The translations under genes were made by a program, and so were the position numbers. Source: Rhodoferax sp. (GTDB lineage: Bacteria; Pseudomonadota; Gammaproteobacteria; Burkholderiales; Burkholderiaceae_C). From it: DNA of 64,000 nt. The stretch covers positions 248,001 to 312,000 of the forward strand of contig NZ_JAURYQ010000036.1 in assembly GCF_030653815.1 (NCBI RefSeq), written 5' to 3'. Positions 32,182 to 43,743 of the stretch are shown here, one piece after another. Position 1 is the stretch's first letter. Each line of letters opens with the position of its first letter. The notes beneath the pieces are model-generated. The model ran no database searches, was not told the origin of the DNA, and worked only from the letters and a program-made list of their open reading frames with translations.

Positions 32182-32508
32182 ATGGACGTTGTACTCGCTG
32201 AAACCTCGATAGGCATCACCGAACTCAAAAAAAATCCGTCGGCCGTGATCCGCGATGCCGGTGCTGACACGGTCGTGATCCTGCATCACAACAAGCCCTC
32301 GGCCTACCTGGTGCCCGCCCGCAGCTACGAAGCACTGATGGACGTGTTGGACGATTTGCAATTGCTGCCGGTGGTGCGAGAGCGCATGGCGAGCTGGCAA
32401 GTCGATCAGGGCAATGTCATCGGCATGAGTCGTGAGGAACTGGAACAAATTGCGTTGTCTGTACCCAAAAAAACGGCCCGGGTGGCCGTCAAAACATCCC
32501 GGTCATGA
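32182..32508 (+). CDS. antitoxin, Phd/YefM family
   Basis: This 108-residue protein has a Phd/YefM-type N-terminal DNA-binding region (ISITELKKNPSAVI-like: GITELKKNPSAVIRDAGAD) and the strand-helix HNKPSAYLVPARSYEALMD. The C-terminal half (REELEQIALSVPKKTARVAV) would wrap the toxin. An AGGAG site precedes ATG 32182. Its stop overlaps the toxin start by four bases, typical of type II modules. It likely represses the operon through the palindrome at 32118. Confidence 0.88.
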   Translation: MDVVLAETSIGITELKKNPSAVIRDAGADTVVILHHNKPSAYLVPARSYEALMDVLDDLQLLPVVRERMASWQVDQGNVIGMSREELEQIALSVPKKTARVAVKTSRS

Positions 32509-32801
32509 CCAGCTACCGCCTGCAGTTTCTGCCCGAGGCCAAGGCGGAATGGGACAAGCTCGACGGCAGTATTCGCCAGCAATTTGCCAAGGTCTTGTTG
32601 CGCCGCCTCGACAACCCGCGTGTGCAGGCGGCGGCGCTCACCGCCATGCCAGACTGCTACAAAATCAAACTGCGCAGCGCGGGCTTCAGGCTGGTGTACC
32701 AAGTCATGGACGACAAATTGCTGTTGCTGACAATTGCCGTGGGCAGGCGCGACAAGAGCACCGTCTATGATTTGGCCAAGCTGCGCATGACGGCGAAATA
32801 A
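32505..32801 (+). CDS. toxin, RelE/ParE superfamily
   Basis: This 98-residue basic protein has the RelE layout: YRLQFLPEAKAEWDKLDGSI at the N-terminus, the central YKIKLRSAGFRLVYQVMDD and the end VGRRDKSTVYDLAKLR. The Lys/Arg residues R68, R72 and R87 region match the ribosome-dependent mRNA endonuclease RelE more than the gyrase inhibitor ParE. Translation is coupled to the antitoxin. Intact length suggests an active module. Confidence 0.88.
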   Translation: MTSYRLQFLPEAKAEWDKLDGSIRQQFAKVLLRRLDNPRVQAAALTAMPDCYKIKLRSAGFRLVYQVMDDKLLLLTIAVGRRDKSTVYDLAKLRMTAK

Positions 32802-32864
32802 CCAGGGACTCCAAGCCGATCAATCGGATCTTTTGGGCTGAATTGGGTTCAATCTAAATTAAAC

Positions 32865-33299
32865 ATGAACATTGAAGAAAAAACCGCTTTTGAGACACCA
32901 TTCGCGTGGATCGGTGGCGAAGCACGCGTGCAGGCCTTGGTCGACCGTTTTTACGACCTGATGGACCTGGAGCCCCAGTACGCCGAGTTGCGACTGGTGC
33001 ATGGCTCGGTGCTGGACGACGCGCGGCAAAAGCTGTTCTGGTTTTTGTGCGGCTGGTTGGGCGGCCCGCAGTATTTCACCGACCGTTTTGGTCACCCGCG
33101 CCTCAAAGCTCGCCACATGCCGTTCAGGATTGGCGTGGTCGAGCGCGATCAGTGGCTGGCGTGCATGGATCAGGCCATGCGTGAGACCGGTGTTCCTGCC
33201 GAGTTGCACGAGCGTCTGAACAAGTCGTTTTTTCAGACGGCCGATTGGATGCGCAATCAGACTGAAGCGCAAAAAATGCCAAATTTTTCTGCTTCGTGA
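32865..33299 (+). CDS. group II truncated haemoglobin
   Basis: This 144-residue 2-on-2 globin begins with the group II pattern TPFAWIGGEARVQALVDRFYD. The conserved KLFWFLCGWLGGPQYFTDRFGHPRL segment and the proximal His in RHMPFRIG (about residue 84) are in place. WLACMDQAM and the final HERLNKSFFQTADWMRN also fit. It binds O2/NO in the cytoplasm. Single gene with its own short upstream region after the toxin gene. Confidence 0.92.
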   Translation: MNIEEKTAFETPFAWIGGEARVQALVDRFYDLMDLEPQYAELRLVHGSVLDDARQKLFWFLCGWLGGPQYFTDRFGHPRLKARHMPFRIGVVERDQWLACMDQAMRETGVPAELHERLNKSFFQTADWMRNQTEAQKMPNFSAS

Positions 33300-33350
33300 A
33301 CATGGAAACCGGCGAAACAGTCATTTTTCCTTGCTAGAATACGTAGCTTA

Positions 33351-33427
33351 GCGGCTGTAGCTCAGTTGGATAGAGTATCTGGCTACGAACCAGAGGGTCG
33401 TGGGTTCAATTCCTGCCAGCCGCACCA
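33351..33427 (+). tRNA. tRNA-Arg (anticodon ACG)
   Basis: This 77-nt cloverleaf has acceptor GCGGCTG/CAGCCGC, discriminator A and an encoded CCA (33425-33427). The D arm contains CTCAGTTGGATAGAG. The anticodon stem is CTGG/CCAG with ACG at 33385-33387. The T loop is GGTTCAATTCC-like (GGGTTCAATTCCTGC). A TAGAAT -10 element lies at 33335-33340. A clear terminator follows. Confidence 0.97.
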
Positions 33428-33436
33428 AACGAATCG

Positions 33437-33476
33437 AGGACTTAGAGTAGAAATGCTCTAAGTCCTTTCTTCTTTC
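33437..33476 (+). terminator. Rho-independent terminator of tRNA-Arg
   Basis: AGGACTTAGAG and CTCTAAGTCCT pair perfectly over 11 bp around an 8-nt loop and are followed by a pyrimidine tract TTCTTCTTT. The terminator lies ten bases after the tRNA. Confidence 0.9.
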
Positions 33477-33618
33477 TGGCGTTTGTCCTGGCTCTGGTTG
33501 CCGTTTCTTGGCGCCGGAGTACGTGACGCATTCTGTAGACGCTCATGCAAGTGCCTAAGTTGCTGGGGATAACACCACCCTCAACGGATAAGTTGATTTT
33601 CTATTGGAGATGATTTAA

Positions 33619-34335
33619 ATGACGAATGCGCCGTCTTCAAGGCCCAGAGCTGTCGTCTTGCTCAGTGGCGGGCTTGACTCGACAACGGTTCTGGCCATCG
33701 CAAGAGAGCAGGGTTTTGAGCCTTATGCACTGAGTTTTCATTATGGCCAACGCCATATCCAGGAATTGGTTGCTGCTGAATCTGTCGCGCGTTCTCAAGG
33801 AGTGGTTAAGCATGTGGTGGCTCAAATCGATCTTCGCGAGTTTGGTGGCTCGGCGCTTACGGCAGATATAGCCGTGCCCAAGGGTCGGACCGCAGTCGAC
33901 ATGTCAGACGGCATACCGATTACCTATGTTCCGGCTCGAAATACGGTTTTCTTGAGCTTTGCATTGGCTTGGGCTGAGACCTTGGGGGCCTCGGATATCT
34001 TTATCGGCGTCAATGCGCTTGACTATTCTGGTTACCCTGACTGCCGCCCGGAATACATTGCTGCTTACGAAACCATGGCCAATCTGGCAACCAAGGCGGG
34101 CGTTGAGGGTATTCAAAAATTAAAGATACACACACCACTGATCAGCCTGACCAAGGCGCAGATCGTGCAAGAGGGCATGCGTCTTGGCGTTGATTATGCA
34201 GAAACCAGCAGTTGTTATGACCCGGGCGAGGATGGCAAGCCTTGCGCTGCCTGCGATTCTTGCGTTCTGCGCGCCAAAGGCTTTGCCGAAGCCGGTCTGA
34301 AAGACCCGCTGTACATTCGTTTTGGGATGGTTTGA
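33619..34335 (+). CDS. queC: 7-cyano-7-deazaguanine (preQ0) synthase
   Basis: This 238-residue ATP-dependent enzyme converts carboxy-deazaguanine to preQ0 for queuosine. The PP-loop [13 protein letters not shown] is at residues 16-28. [14 protein letters not shown] and the [15 protein letters not shown] motif follow, and the C-terminal Zn site C-x8-C-x2-C-x2-C ([19 protein letters not shown]) is intact. The 141 bp ahead of it after the tRNA terminator show a weak GTTG...CAAC hairpin but no recognisable preQ1 riboswitch. It heads queC-queD-queE and shows slightly lower GC than the neighbours. Confidence 0.96.
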   Translation: MTNAPSSRPRAVVLLSGGLDSTTVLAIAREQGFEPYALSFHYGQRHIQELVAAESVARSQGVVKHVVAQIDLREFGGSALTADIAVPKGRTAVDMSDGIPITYVPARNTVFLSFALAWAETLGASDIFIGVNALDYSGYPDCRPEYIAAYETMANLATKAGVEGIQKLKIHTPLISLTKAQIVQEGMRLGVDYAETSSCYDPGEDGKPCAACDSCVLRAKGFAEAGLKDPLYIRFGMV

Positions 34336-34337
34336 AA

Positions 34338-35432
34338 ATGCAAGTCAAGACCCTCTTCACTGCCTCCGCCGGATTTGAGGCTGCAAGACATGTCGATGTC
34401 CTGCCAGTAGGTCACCGCTCCCGGCGTTTACATGGGCACAGTTTTTTGGCAACGGTGCGGTGCGCGCCTCCCGAAGGATGGGCGCATTTCCCGGGGGGTG
34501 AAGTTGACCGGCTTCGCGCCGAGCTTGAATTGGTCATTTCGCAACTGGATTACCGTTTGCTCAATGAGCAGGTTCAGCAACCCACTGACGAAAACCTGGC
34601 ACGCTGGGTTCGTCAAAATCTGCATGTTCCCGGGATTGAGCGGATTGGCATTCAAAGCACGGCGCATGAAGGTGTCGATCTTGACCTCGCTGGTAACGCG
34701 CACGTTTGGCGGCGCTACATTTTCCAGTCAGCGCACCGATTGCCCAATGTGCCTGCCGGGCATCAATGTGGACGCATGCATGGGCATGGATTTGAAGTCA
34801 TCGTTCATGCGAATCAGGACCTCGGCAGCCGTGATCTGAGCATTGATTACGACCGGCTTGACGAGGTGTGGGCGCCGTTTCAAAAGCAGCTTGATTTTGC
34901 CTGCTTGAACGACTTGCCGGGCTTGCAGAATCCGACGAGCGAAATGCTGTCGAGCTGGTTTTGGGAACGCATCAAGCCTGAGTTGCCGGAACTTTCCTGG
35001 ATCACCGTTTTTGAAACGGGTTCATGTGGTGCCAACTTTGATGGAAAAAGTTACCGGATCTGGAAAGATCTGACCCTTGACAGTGCTTTGCAGCTCAAAC
35101 GTGCGCCGGATGGCAGCCCATTGCGGCGGATTCATGGGCACACCTACACCCTGCGTCTTCACCTTTCGGCGCCGTTGGACCAAGTCATGGGTTGGACGGT
35201 CGACTTCGGGGACGTGAAAGAGTTGTTCAATCCAATTTTCAAGTCCCTGGACCATCGTCCCTTGCATGAGATTGCTGACCTTGCTGATTGCGACACAGCC
35301 AGTATTGCCGCATGGATCCTCAAAAAGGCGCGCATTCAACTCCCGCAACTCGACCGCGTGGACCTTTACGAAACACGGGGTTGCGGCGCCATTGTTTCTG
35401 TGGGCGGTGAGGGGCCGGCATTGCCGTTGTGA
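34338..35432 (+). CDS. queD: three-domain 6-carboxytetrahydropterin synthase (QueD) fusion
   Basis: This 364-residue protein has three tandem PTPS/QueD modules (about 1-120, 121-245, 246-364), against ~120 residues for normal QueD. Only the middle module keeps the Zn site and catalytic Cys (QSAHRLP H133, C144, HGH 148-150). Module 1 has HGH 32-34 but Arg17 and Ser28 at the His/Cys positions. Module 3 has HGH 266-268 but neither. The Asp-His pair of QueD (LDHxxLND) is LDF in module 2 but LDH (305-306) in module 3. Pterin-anchoring Glu occurs in modules 2 and 3. PTPS active sites form between subunits, so one composite site per chain is likely. It starts two bases after queC. Confidence 0.92.
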   Translation: MQVKTLFTASAGFEAARHVDVLPVGHRSRRLHGHSFLATVRCAPPEGWAHFPGGEVDRLRAELELVISQLDYRLLNEQVQQPTDENLARWVRQNLHVPGIERIGIQSTAHEGVDLDLAGNAHVWRRYIFQSAHRLPNVPAGHQCGRMHGHGFEVIVHANQDLGSRDLSIDYDRLDEVWAPFQKQLDFACLNDLPGLQNPTSEMLSSWFWERIKPELPELSWITVFETGSCGANFDGKSYRIWKDLTLDSALQLKRAPDGSPLRRIHGHTYTLRLHLSAPLDQVMGWTVDFGDVKELFNPIFKSLDHRPLHEIADLADCDTASIAAWILKKARIQLPQLDRVDLYETRGCGAIVSVGGEGPALPL

Positions 35433-35435
35433 CGC

Positions 35436-36071
35436 ATGACCTATACAGTCAAAGAAATTTATTACACCTTGCAAGGCGAGGGCGGCCAAGCGGGTCGCGC
35501 CGCCGTCTTTTGCAGATTCACGGGTTGCAATTTGTGGACGGGTCGCGAAGAGGACCGGTCCAAAGCGGTGTGTCAATTTTGTGACACCGACTTTATTGGA
35601 GCGGATGGTCCAGGCGGCGGGAAGTTTGCCTCCGCTGAGGCGTTGGCGCAGGCGGTCCTCAAGCATTGGCCCACAGGTTCAGGTGGCAAGCCACTGGTTG
35701 TTTTCACCGGTGGTGAACCGCTGCTGCAACTGGATGAAGCCTTGGTGGACGCGCTGCATGCGGCAGGTTTTGAGATCGCGGTTGAAACCAACGGTACCCA
35801 ACCCGCACCTGAAGGGCTCGACTGGATCTGCGTCAGCCCCAAGGCCGACGCCGAGCTGGTGTTGAAGCGCGGCACTGAACTCAAGTTGGTGTTCCCACAA
35901 CTCAGCGCGATGCCGGAACGCTTTGCTGAACTCGATTTTCAGCATTTCTTTCTACAACCCATGGATGGGATTGAAGGCAAGAAGAATACGCAAAAAGCCA
36001 TCGCCTACTGCTTGCAGCACCCCCAATGGCGTTTGAGCATCCAAACCCATAAAGTTATCGGCATTGCCTGA
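35436..36071 (+). CDS. queE: 7-carboxy-7-deazaguanine synthase, radical SAM
   Basis: This 211-residue enzyme forms the deazaguanine ring from carboxytetrahydropterin. The cluster motif is the CX14CX2C form characteristic of a QueE subgroup (C31, then VCQFCDTDF). Other features are EIYYTLQGEGGQAGR at the start, VVFTGGEPLLQLD (SAM-binding GGE) and VETNGTQP. The start lies 3 bases after the queD stop. Ends the que operon, convergent with the Smr gene. Confidence 0.95.
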   Translation: MTYTVKEIYYTLQGEGGQAGRAAVFCRFTGCNLWTGREEDRSKAVCQFCDTDFIGADGPGGGKFASAEALAQAVLKHWPTGSGGKPLVVFTGGEPLLQLDEALVDALHAAGFEIAVETNGTQPAPEGLDWICVSPKADAELVLKRGTELKLVFPQLSAMPERFAELDFQHFFLQPMDGIEGKKNTQKAIAYCLQHPQWRLSIQTHKVIGIA

Positions 36072-36110
36072 CCGAAAGAAAAATCATTCTGGAAAAGTGA
36101 AGCCCGCTCT

Positions 36111-36764
36111 TTAGCGCGCCCTCGAAGCCATCAACAGCACCACCAGCGCCCCGGCGCCGCCATCGGCCGGCTTGGCTTGCACAAAGGCCAGCACCTCGTT
36201 TTTTTGCACCAGCCAGCTGTGCACCCGGCTTTTCAGAATGGGCGCCTTGCCCGGTGAACCCAGGCCCTTGCCGTGCACCACGCGTACGCAGCGAATGCCC
36301 TGCTTGTGCGCTTCGCGGATGAAGATGCTCAGGGCTTCGCGCGCGTCGTCGCGGCGCAGGCCGTGCAGGTCCAACTGGCGCTGGATGGACCAGTCGCCAC
36401 GGCGCAGCTTGCGCGTCACATCAGTGCCGATGCCGGGGCGGCGAAAGCTCAGGTGCTCGTCGGTTTCGAGCAGCGTCGAGACGTCAAACTCGTCGCTGAT
36501 GGCTTCTTTCAACACCGCTTTTTCATCACGCTGGTATTGCATCGCCTGCGGCATTTTGGGCGCGGGCTTGTGGTGCAGTTTGCGCTTGTCGGGCAGCGGC
36601 TTGACGGCACCCGCGGCCCGCACGAACAAGTCCTTGTCGCTGGCGGCCTGCTGGACCGCCTTGACCTGCTGGCTGGCCTGCAGGATGCGTTGTTGGGCTT
36701 GCGCGGCGATGGCCCGCTTGACCACTTTCAGGTCACTCAGGGCCTTGACTTTGACTGCTGTCAC
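36111..36764 (-). CDS. Smr/MutS2-domain protein
   Basis: This 217-residue protein has a helical, basic N-terminal half (residues 1-125) and a C-terminal Smr endonuclease domain with [15 protein letters not shown] and [13 protein letters not shown]. Smr domains cleave branched DNA or RNA at stalled ribosomes. The start overlaps the radC stop by four bases (36761-36764), so the two are translationally coupled. Confidence 0.92.
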   Translation of the reverse strand: MTAVKVKALSDLKVVKRAIAAQAQQRILQASQQVKAVQQAASDKDLFVRAAGAVKPLPDKRKLHHKPAPKMPQAMQYQRDEKAVLKEAISDEFDVSTLLETDEHLSFRRPGIGTDVTRKLRRGDWSIQRQLDLHGLRRDDAREALSIFIREAHKQGIRCVRVVHGKGLGSPGKAPILKSRVHSWLVQKNEVLAFVQAKPADGGAGALVVLLMASRAR

Positions 36765-37462
36765 AGCAAGCCCCGCTCGGCCATGCTCAGCGCCTCGCCC
36801 GGGGCCACGATGACGTGGTCGAGCACCCGCACATCGATGAGCGCCAGCGTGGTTTTGAGGGTTTGTGTCAGCATCTCGTCGGCGCGTGAGGGCTGCACCG
36901 AACCGCTCGGGTGATTGTGCGCCAGCACCACGGCGGCGGCTTGGTGTTTGAGCGCACGCAACACCACTTCACGCGGGTACACGCTGGTTTGGGTCAAGGT
37001 GCCCTGAAACATTTCGTCATAAGACAACAGCCGATTCTGCACGTCCAGGAACAGCACCGTAAACACCTCCTGCTGCCGAGCAGCGAGCTTCAGTTGTAAA
37101 AACTGCTTGACCGCGTCGGGTGTGGCAAAAACGGTGCGCTCCTGCAGCCGCTGCGACAGGGCGCGGCGGGCCAGCTCCAGCACCGCCAACAGTTCGGAAC
37201 GCTTGGCCGGGCCCAGGCCCTTGACCGGTTTGAGGTCTTCGGCGGTGGCGTTAAGTAGCCCGGCAATGCCGTCAAAGCCATTCTGGCCGTCGGCGCCAGG
37301 CTTGATGTCGAGCAGTTCGCGCGCCAACTGAAACACGCCCTTGCCCTTGATGCCGGTACGCAGCAGCAGCGCCAGCAACTCCACGTCGCTCAAAGCGCCA
37401 GGGCCGCGCGCCAGCATCTTTTCGCGCGGGCGGGCATCGGGGGGCAGGTCTTTGAGGGGCAT
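36761..37462 (-). CDS. radC: RadC family JAB-domain protein
   Basis: This 233-residue protein has an N-terminal helix-hairpin-helix region ([20 protein letters not shown]) and a C-terminal JAMM metalloprotease-like domain ([26 protein letters not shown] with the His-x-His and Asp ligands). The start [15 protein letters not shown] is the standard RadC opening, so ATG 37462 is used rather than the longer open frame. It diverges from the FKBP gene. Function in repair is historically named and uncertain. Confidence 0.94.
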   Translation of the reverse strand: MPLKDLPPDARPREKMLARGPGALSDVELLALLLRTGIKGKGVFQLARELLDIKPGADGQNGFDGIAGLLNATAEDLKPVKGLGPAKRSELLAVLELARRALSQRLQERTVFATPDAVKQFLQLKLAARQQEVFTVLFLDVQNRLLSYDEMFQGTLTQTSVYPREVVLRALKHQAAAVVLAHNHPSGSVQPSRADEMLTQTLKTTLALIDVRVLDHVIVAPGEALSMAERGLL

Positions 37463-37549
37463 GGTGCAGGCTTTTACAATTGTCTGCAGTTTATGCCAGC
37501 CCCTCACCGGTTTCGACTTCGGGGGCATTACAGAATTCACAGGAACTTC

Positions 37550-38010
37550 ATGACGACCTCTTGCCCTACCGTTCAAACCGGTTCTTTCCTGACCCTGCAT
37601 TACCGCCTGAGCGGCCCGGCCGGTGACGTGGTCAATACCTTTGCATCGGCCCCGGCCACGCTGACCCTGGGCACCGGTGAGCTCTCGCCGGCGCTGGAGG
37701 CGCACCTGATGGGCCTGGCCGAAGGTAGCCGCACCCGCTTTGAATTGGCAGCGGGTGAGGCTTTCGGTCCACGCAGCCCCGACATGATGCAGTGGATGGC
37801 GCGCAAGGAGTTGCTGGACCTGGGCGGCGCCAATGAGAGCTACGCCGTGGGCGATGTGGTCAAGTTCCCCACGCCCGACGGCCAGGGCGAATTTGCCGGC
37901 GTGATCGTGGACTTTCGCAGCGACCACAAGGGCGAGGCCGTGCTGTTTGACTTCAACCACCCGCTGGCGGGCCAGCCGGTGACGTTTGAAGTCCAGCTGA
38001 TCGGGGTGCT

Positions 38011-38014
<4 letters not shown>
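37550..38014 (+). CDS. fkpB: FKBP-type peptidyl-prolyl isomerase, SlpA/FkpB type
   Basis: This 154-residue cytoplasmic FKBP has [19 protein letters not shown] at the start, [20 protein letters not shown], the inserted flap domain (about 75-125) of SlyD/SlpA proteins, and the closing [20 protein letters not shown]. The ATG follows ACAGGAA. It overlaps ispH by four bases, the same fkpB-ispH pairing as in E. coli. Confidence 0.93.
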
Positions 38015-40857
<2,843 letters not shown>

Positions 40858-40885
40858 GCCTCGACCCCGCCTCATTACAATGGCC

Positions 40886-40970
40886 GCTTCACCGGGGGTG
40901 TCCGTTGCAAGACGGTCTGAGACAGTCCCCTTACCTGATCTGGATCATGCCAGCGTAGGGAGCGTGAAGG
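40886..40970 (+). promoter_or_regulatory. TPP riboswitch (thi box)
   Basis: The conserved core CTGAGACAGT and ACCTGATCTGGATCATGCCA then GCGTAGGGA match the THI element nearly base for base. The closing stem CTTCAC (40887-40892) pairs with GTGAAG (40964-40969). It lies 73 bp ahead of the thiB ATG, so thiamine diphosphate should reduce thiBPQ expression. No T-tracted terminator is obvious, which suggests control of translation start. Confidence 0.96.
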
Positions 40971-41043
40971 CTTGAAGGTCTGCTGCCAGCCGGTTCGCCT
41001 CGTGCCCGGCGCCCCTTGCGTTGGCGCATTGAAAGGCTTTGCC

Positions 41044-42066
41044 ATGAACCGTCGTTTGTTTACCCTGGCCGCCACTGTGCTGGCCGCTGTGTCTGTGTCA
41101 ACCCCAACGCTTGCCGCTGATGAACTCCGCGTGATGGTGCACAGCTCGTTTGCCTTGCCCAAACCCCTGCTGGCGCAGTTCGAGGCGCAAAACGGCATCA
41201 AGCTGGCCATCATCAAGGGCGGTGATGCGGGTGAGATGCTCAACAAGCTCATTCTGACGCGGGCCCAGCCTGTGGCCGATGCGGTGTTTGGCATCGACAA
41301 CACCCTGGTTGGCAAGGCCTTGGCGGCCGGCGTGCTGGAACCCACATTGCCGCAAACCACAACTGCCCCTGACGCCAATCTGGGCCCGGCGCTGGCCGCT
41401 GTGGACTATGGTTTTGTCACCCTGAACTACGACAAGGCGGCAGTGGCCAAGGGCGGCGTGGCCTTGCCCAAGACCTTGCAGGACTTGACCCTGCCCGCTT
41501 ACAAGGGCTGGCTGGTCACGCCCAACCCGGCCACCAGCAGCACCGGTTATGCCTTTTTGCTGGCCACCATCTCTGCAATGGGTGAAGAGAGCGCCTTTGC
41601 TTGGTGGGCGCAGATGCGTGGCAACGGTCTGAAAGTGGTGAAGGGCTGGAGCGAAGCCTATTACACCGACTTTGCCCGCAACAAGGGCGCTTACCCGTTG
41701 GTGGTGAGCTACGCCACCAGCCCGGCAGCTGAAGTCTTTTACAGCAAGGACAAGATCACCGAGGCGCCCACAGCCAGCCTGAACCTGCCCGGCGGTGTTT
41801 TCCGCCAGGTGGAAGGCGTGGGCCTGGTCAAGGGCGGCAGCCAGCGTCAAGCCGCGCTGAAGTTTGTCGACTTCATGCGCTCCGGGCCGGTGCAGCAAGC
41901 GCTGCAGACCGAGATGTGGATGTACCCGGCGCAGGTCGGCACCGCCCGCGCCGAGGTGATGCGCCACGCCGCCGAGCCTGTCGCCTTCGAAGCGCCGGCC
42001 GCGCAGGTGATCGTCAGCCAGGGCGCCGCGTGGGTGGCGCGCTGGACCAAGGTGGTGTTGAAGTAG
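41044..42066 (+). CDS. thiB: thiamine ABC transporter periplasmic binding protein
   Basis: This 340-residue protein has the signal peptide MNRRLFTLAATVLAAVSVST and cleavage after TLAA. It has the ThiB-type core: LRVMVHSSFALPKPLLAQFEA, GGDAGEMLNKLILTR, VFGIDNTLVGKALAAGVLEP, PATSSTGYAFLLATI and GWSEAYYTDFARNKGAYPLV. It binds thiamine or TPP for the ThiPQ importer. The riboswitch upstream confirms the assignment. A frame open further upstream would run into the riboswitch, so ATG 41044 is used. Confidence 0.95.
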   Translation: MNRRLFTLAATVLAAVSVSTPTLAADELRVMVHSSFALPKPLLAQFEAQNGIKLAIIKGGDAGEMLNKLILTRAQPVADAVFGIDNTLVGKALAAGVLEPTLPQTTTAPDANLGPALAAVDYGFVTLNYDKAAVAKGGVALPKTLQDLTLPAYKGWLVTPNPATSSTGYAFLLATISAMGEESAFAWWAQMRGNGLKVVKGWSEAYYTDFARNKGAYPLVVSYATSPAAEVFYSKDKITEAPTASLNLPGGVFRQVEGVGLVKGGSQRQAALKFVDFMRSGPVQQALQTEMWMYPAQVGTARAEVMRHAAEPVAFEAPAAQVIVSQGAAWVARWTKVVLK

Positions 42067-42087
42067 GCACGTTTTCCGTGCTTTGAA

Positions 42088-43743
42088 GTGCCTCAATTGA
42101 TCTCTTTTGTACGTGGTCGCTCACAAGGCAGCCTGTGGCTCGCCTTGCTCCCCGCTGCGGCGTTGCTGCTGTTGCTGATCGCCCCCCTGGCCCGGCTGGC
42201 GGTGACCGGCTTCACTGGTGAGGCCAGCTGGCCGGGTGCTACCAGCAGCAACTGGTCAGTCTGGGCTCCGTGGCAAGACGACTACCTGCGCTGGCGCGTG
42301 TTGTGGTCGCTGGCGCAGGCGGGCATCACCTGTGTGCTGGCCTTTGGGCTGGGCCTGCCGCTGGCCTGGGTGCTGGCGCGGTTCGAGTTTGCCGGGCGCA
42401 CCCTGGTGCTGCGCCTGCTGATGCTGCCCTTTGTGGTGCCGACGCTGGTGGCTGCCTTGGGTGTGCTGGCGTTGTGGGGGCCACGCGGCCTGCTCAGTGG
42501 CTGGCTTGGCGTTAATTTGCAGGACACGCCCTGGCTGCTGCTGTACGGCAACCTGTTTTTTAACCTGTGCCTGGTGGTGCGCGCCGGCGTTGACGCGCTG
42601 GGCCAGGTCAACGCGCGCCAGGTGGCGGCGGCGCGGTCCTTGGGGGCCACGCCGTGGCGCGCCTTTTGGCGCATCGAGTGGCCGGCCATTGCGCCGTGGC
42701 TGATGTCGAGCCTGTGCCTGGTGTTCTTGTACTGCTTTGCCGGTTTCGGCCTGGCCCTGGTGCTGGGTGGCCAGCGTTTTGCCACGGTGGAGGTCGAAAT
42801 CTACACCCTGGTGGCGCACGAGCTGCAACTGGGGCAGGCCAGTGTGCTGGCGCTGTGGATGCTGGTGCTCACCGGCGGTGTGGCGCTGCTCTACGCGCTG
42901 CTGGAAAAACGCCTGGCCGCGCCCAGTCGGGTGCAGCCGCTGGCACGCAGGCGACCACAAGGGGTGGCGCAGTGGTTGGCGTTGACGGCGGCATTGGCGA
43001 TGTTGTTCGTTATTTGTGCCTTGCCGATTCTGGCGATTGTGTGGCGGGCGCTGGAGGCTGGCTGGGTGATTTGGGCCACGCTGCTGGACGCTGAAGTTGC
43101 AGCAGCACTATGGAACACACTGCGGTTTTCCAGCATCGCCTTGTTGCTGGCCACCCTGCTGGGTGTGTTACACGCGCTGGCAGCGCAGCGTTCGGTGGCG
43201 TGGCGCGCGGCTGCTTTTTTGCCCTTTGTGGTGTCGCCGGTGACGGTGGCATTTGGTTTGCTGCTGTTGTACCCGGGCTGGACCGCCAGCCTGCCACTGC
43301 TGCTGGCGGCTTATGCCGTGCTGGCTTACCCGTTTGTGGCCAAGTCCATGGCCGCCGGGCTGGACAGTCTGCCGCCCCATGTGCTCCAAGCATCCCGCAC
43401 GCTGGGCGCCAGTCCGCTGCGCACCTTTTGGCGTGTGACCCTGCCGCTGTTGCGCCCGGCCCTGCGCCGCGGCATGGCGTTCGCCGCCGCCACGGCGTTG
43501 GGCGAGTTTGCCGTGACCTTGTTTTTGTCGCGTCCCGAGTGGGCCACGCTGACCACCCTGATCTACCGGCGCCTGGGCCATCCGGGGGCCAGCAGCCTGG
43601 ATCAGGCGTTTGTGCTGGCCAGTGTGTTGATGGGGTTGGCGCTGCTGGTTTTTTTGCTGATCGAGTGGCCGGTGAGGGATGGCCATGAGCGCAGGCGCCC
43701 GCCTGTCGGGGCCTTACCCGTGGGGACTTTGCGCCATGCTTGA
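42088..43743 (+). CDS. thiP: thiamine ABC transporter permease
   Basis: This 551-residue protein contains two fused permease halves with about 12 helices. The EAA loops are VAAARSLGATPWRAFWRIEWP in the first half and LQASRTLGASPLRTFWRVTLP in the second. The start is GTG 42088, 22 bp after thiB, with a modest ribosome site. The end overlaps thiQ by eight bases. Confidence 0.94.
   Translation: MPQLISFVRGRSQGSLWLALLPAAALLLLLIAPLARLAVTGFTGEASWPGATSSNWSVWAPWQDDYLRWRVLWSLAQAGITCVLAFGLGLPLAWVLARFEFAGRTLVLRLLMLPFVVPTLVAALGVLALWGPRGLLSGWLGVNLQDTPWLLLYGNLFFNLCLVVRAGVDALGQVNARQVAAARSLGATPWRAFWRIEWPAIAPWLMSSLCLVFLYCFAGFGLALVLGGQRFATVEVEIYTLVAHELQLGQASVLALWMLVLTGGVALLYALLEKRLAAPSRVQPLARRRPQGVAQWLALTAALAMLFVICALPILAIVWRALEAGWVIWATLLDAEVAAALWNTLRFSSIALLLATLLGVLHALAAQRSVAWRAAAFLPFVVSPVTVAFGLLLLYPGWTASLPLLLAAYAVLAYPFVAKSMAAGLDSLPPHVLQASRTLGASPLRTFWRVTLPLLRPALRRGMAFAAATALGEFAVTLFLSRPEWATLTTLIYRRLGHPGASSLDQAFVLASVLMGLALLVFLLIEWPVRDGHERRRPPVGALPVGTLRHA

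Noticed and set aside
33477..33618. preQ1 riboswitch upstream of queC
   Set aside because: A small GTTG/CAAC hairpin is present, but the preQ1 aptamer core and the A-rich pseudoknot strand are not recognisable.
37463..37960. N-terminal extension of RadC
   Set aside because: The extended frame lies antisense to the FKBP gene, and RadC proteins begin at the MPLKDLP-type sequence.
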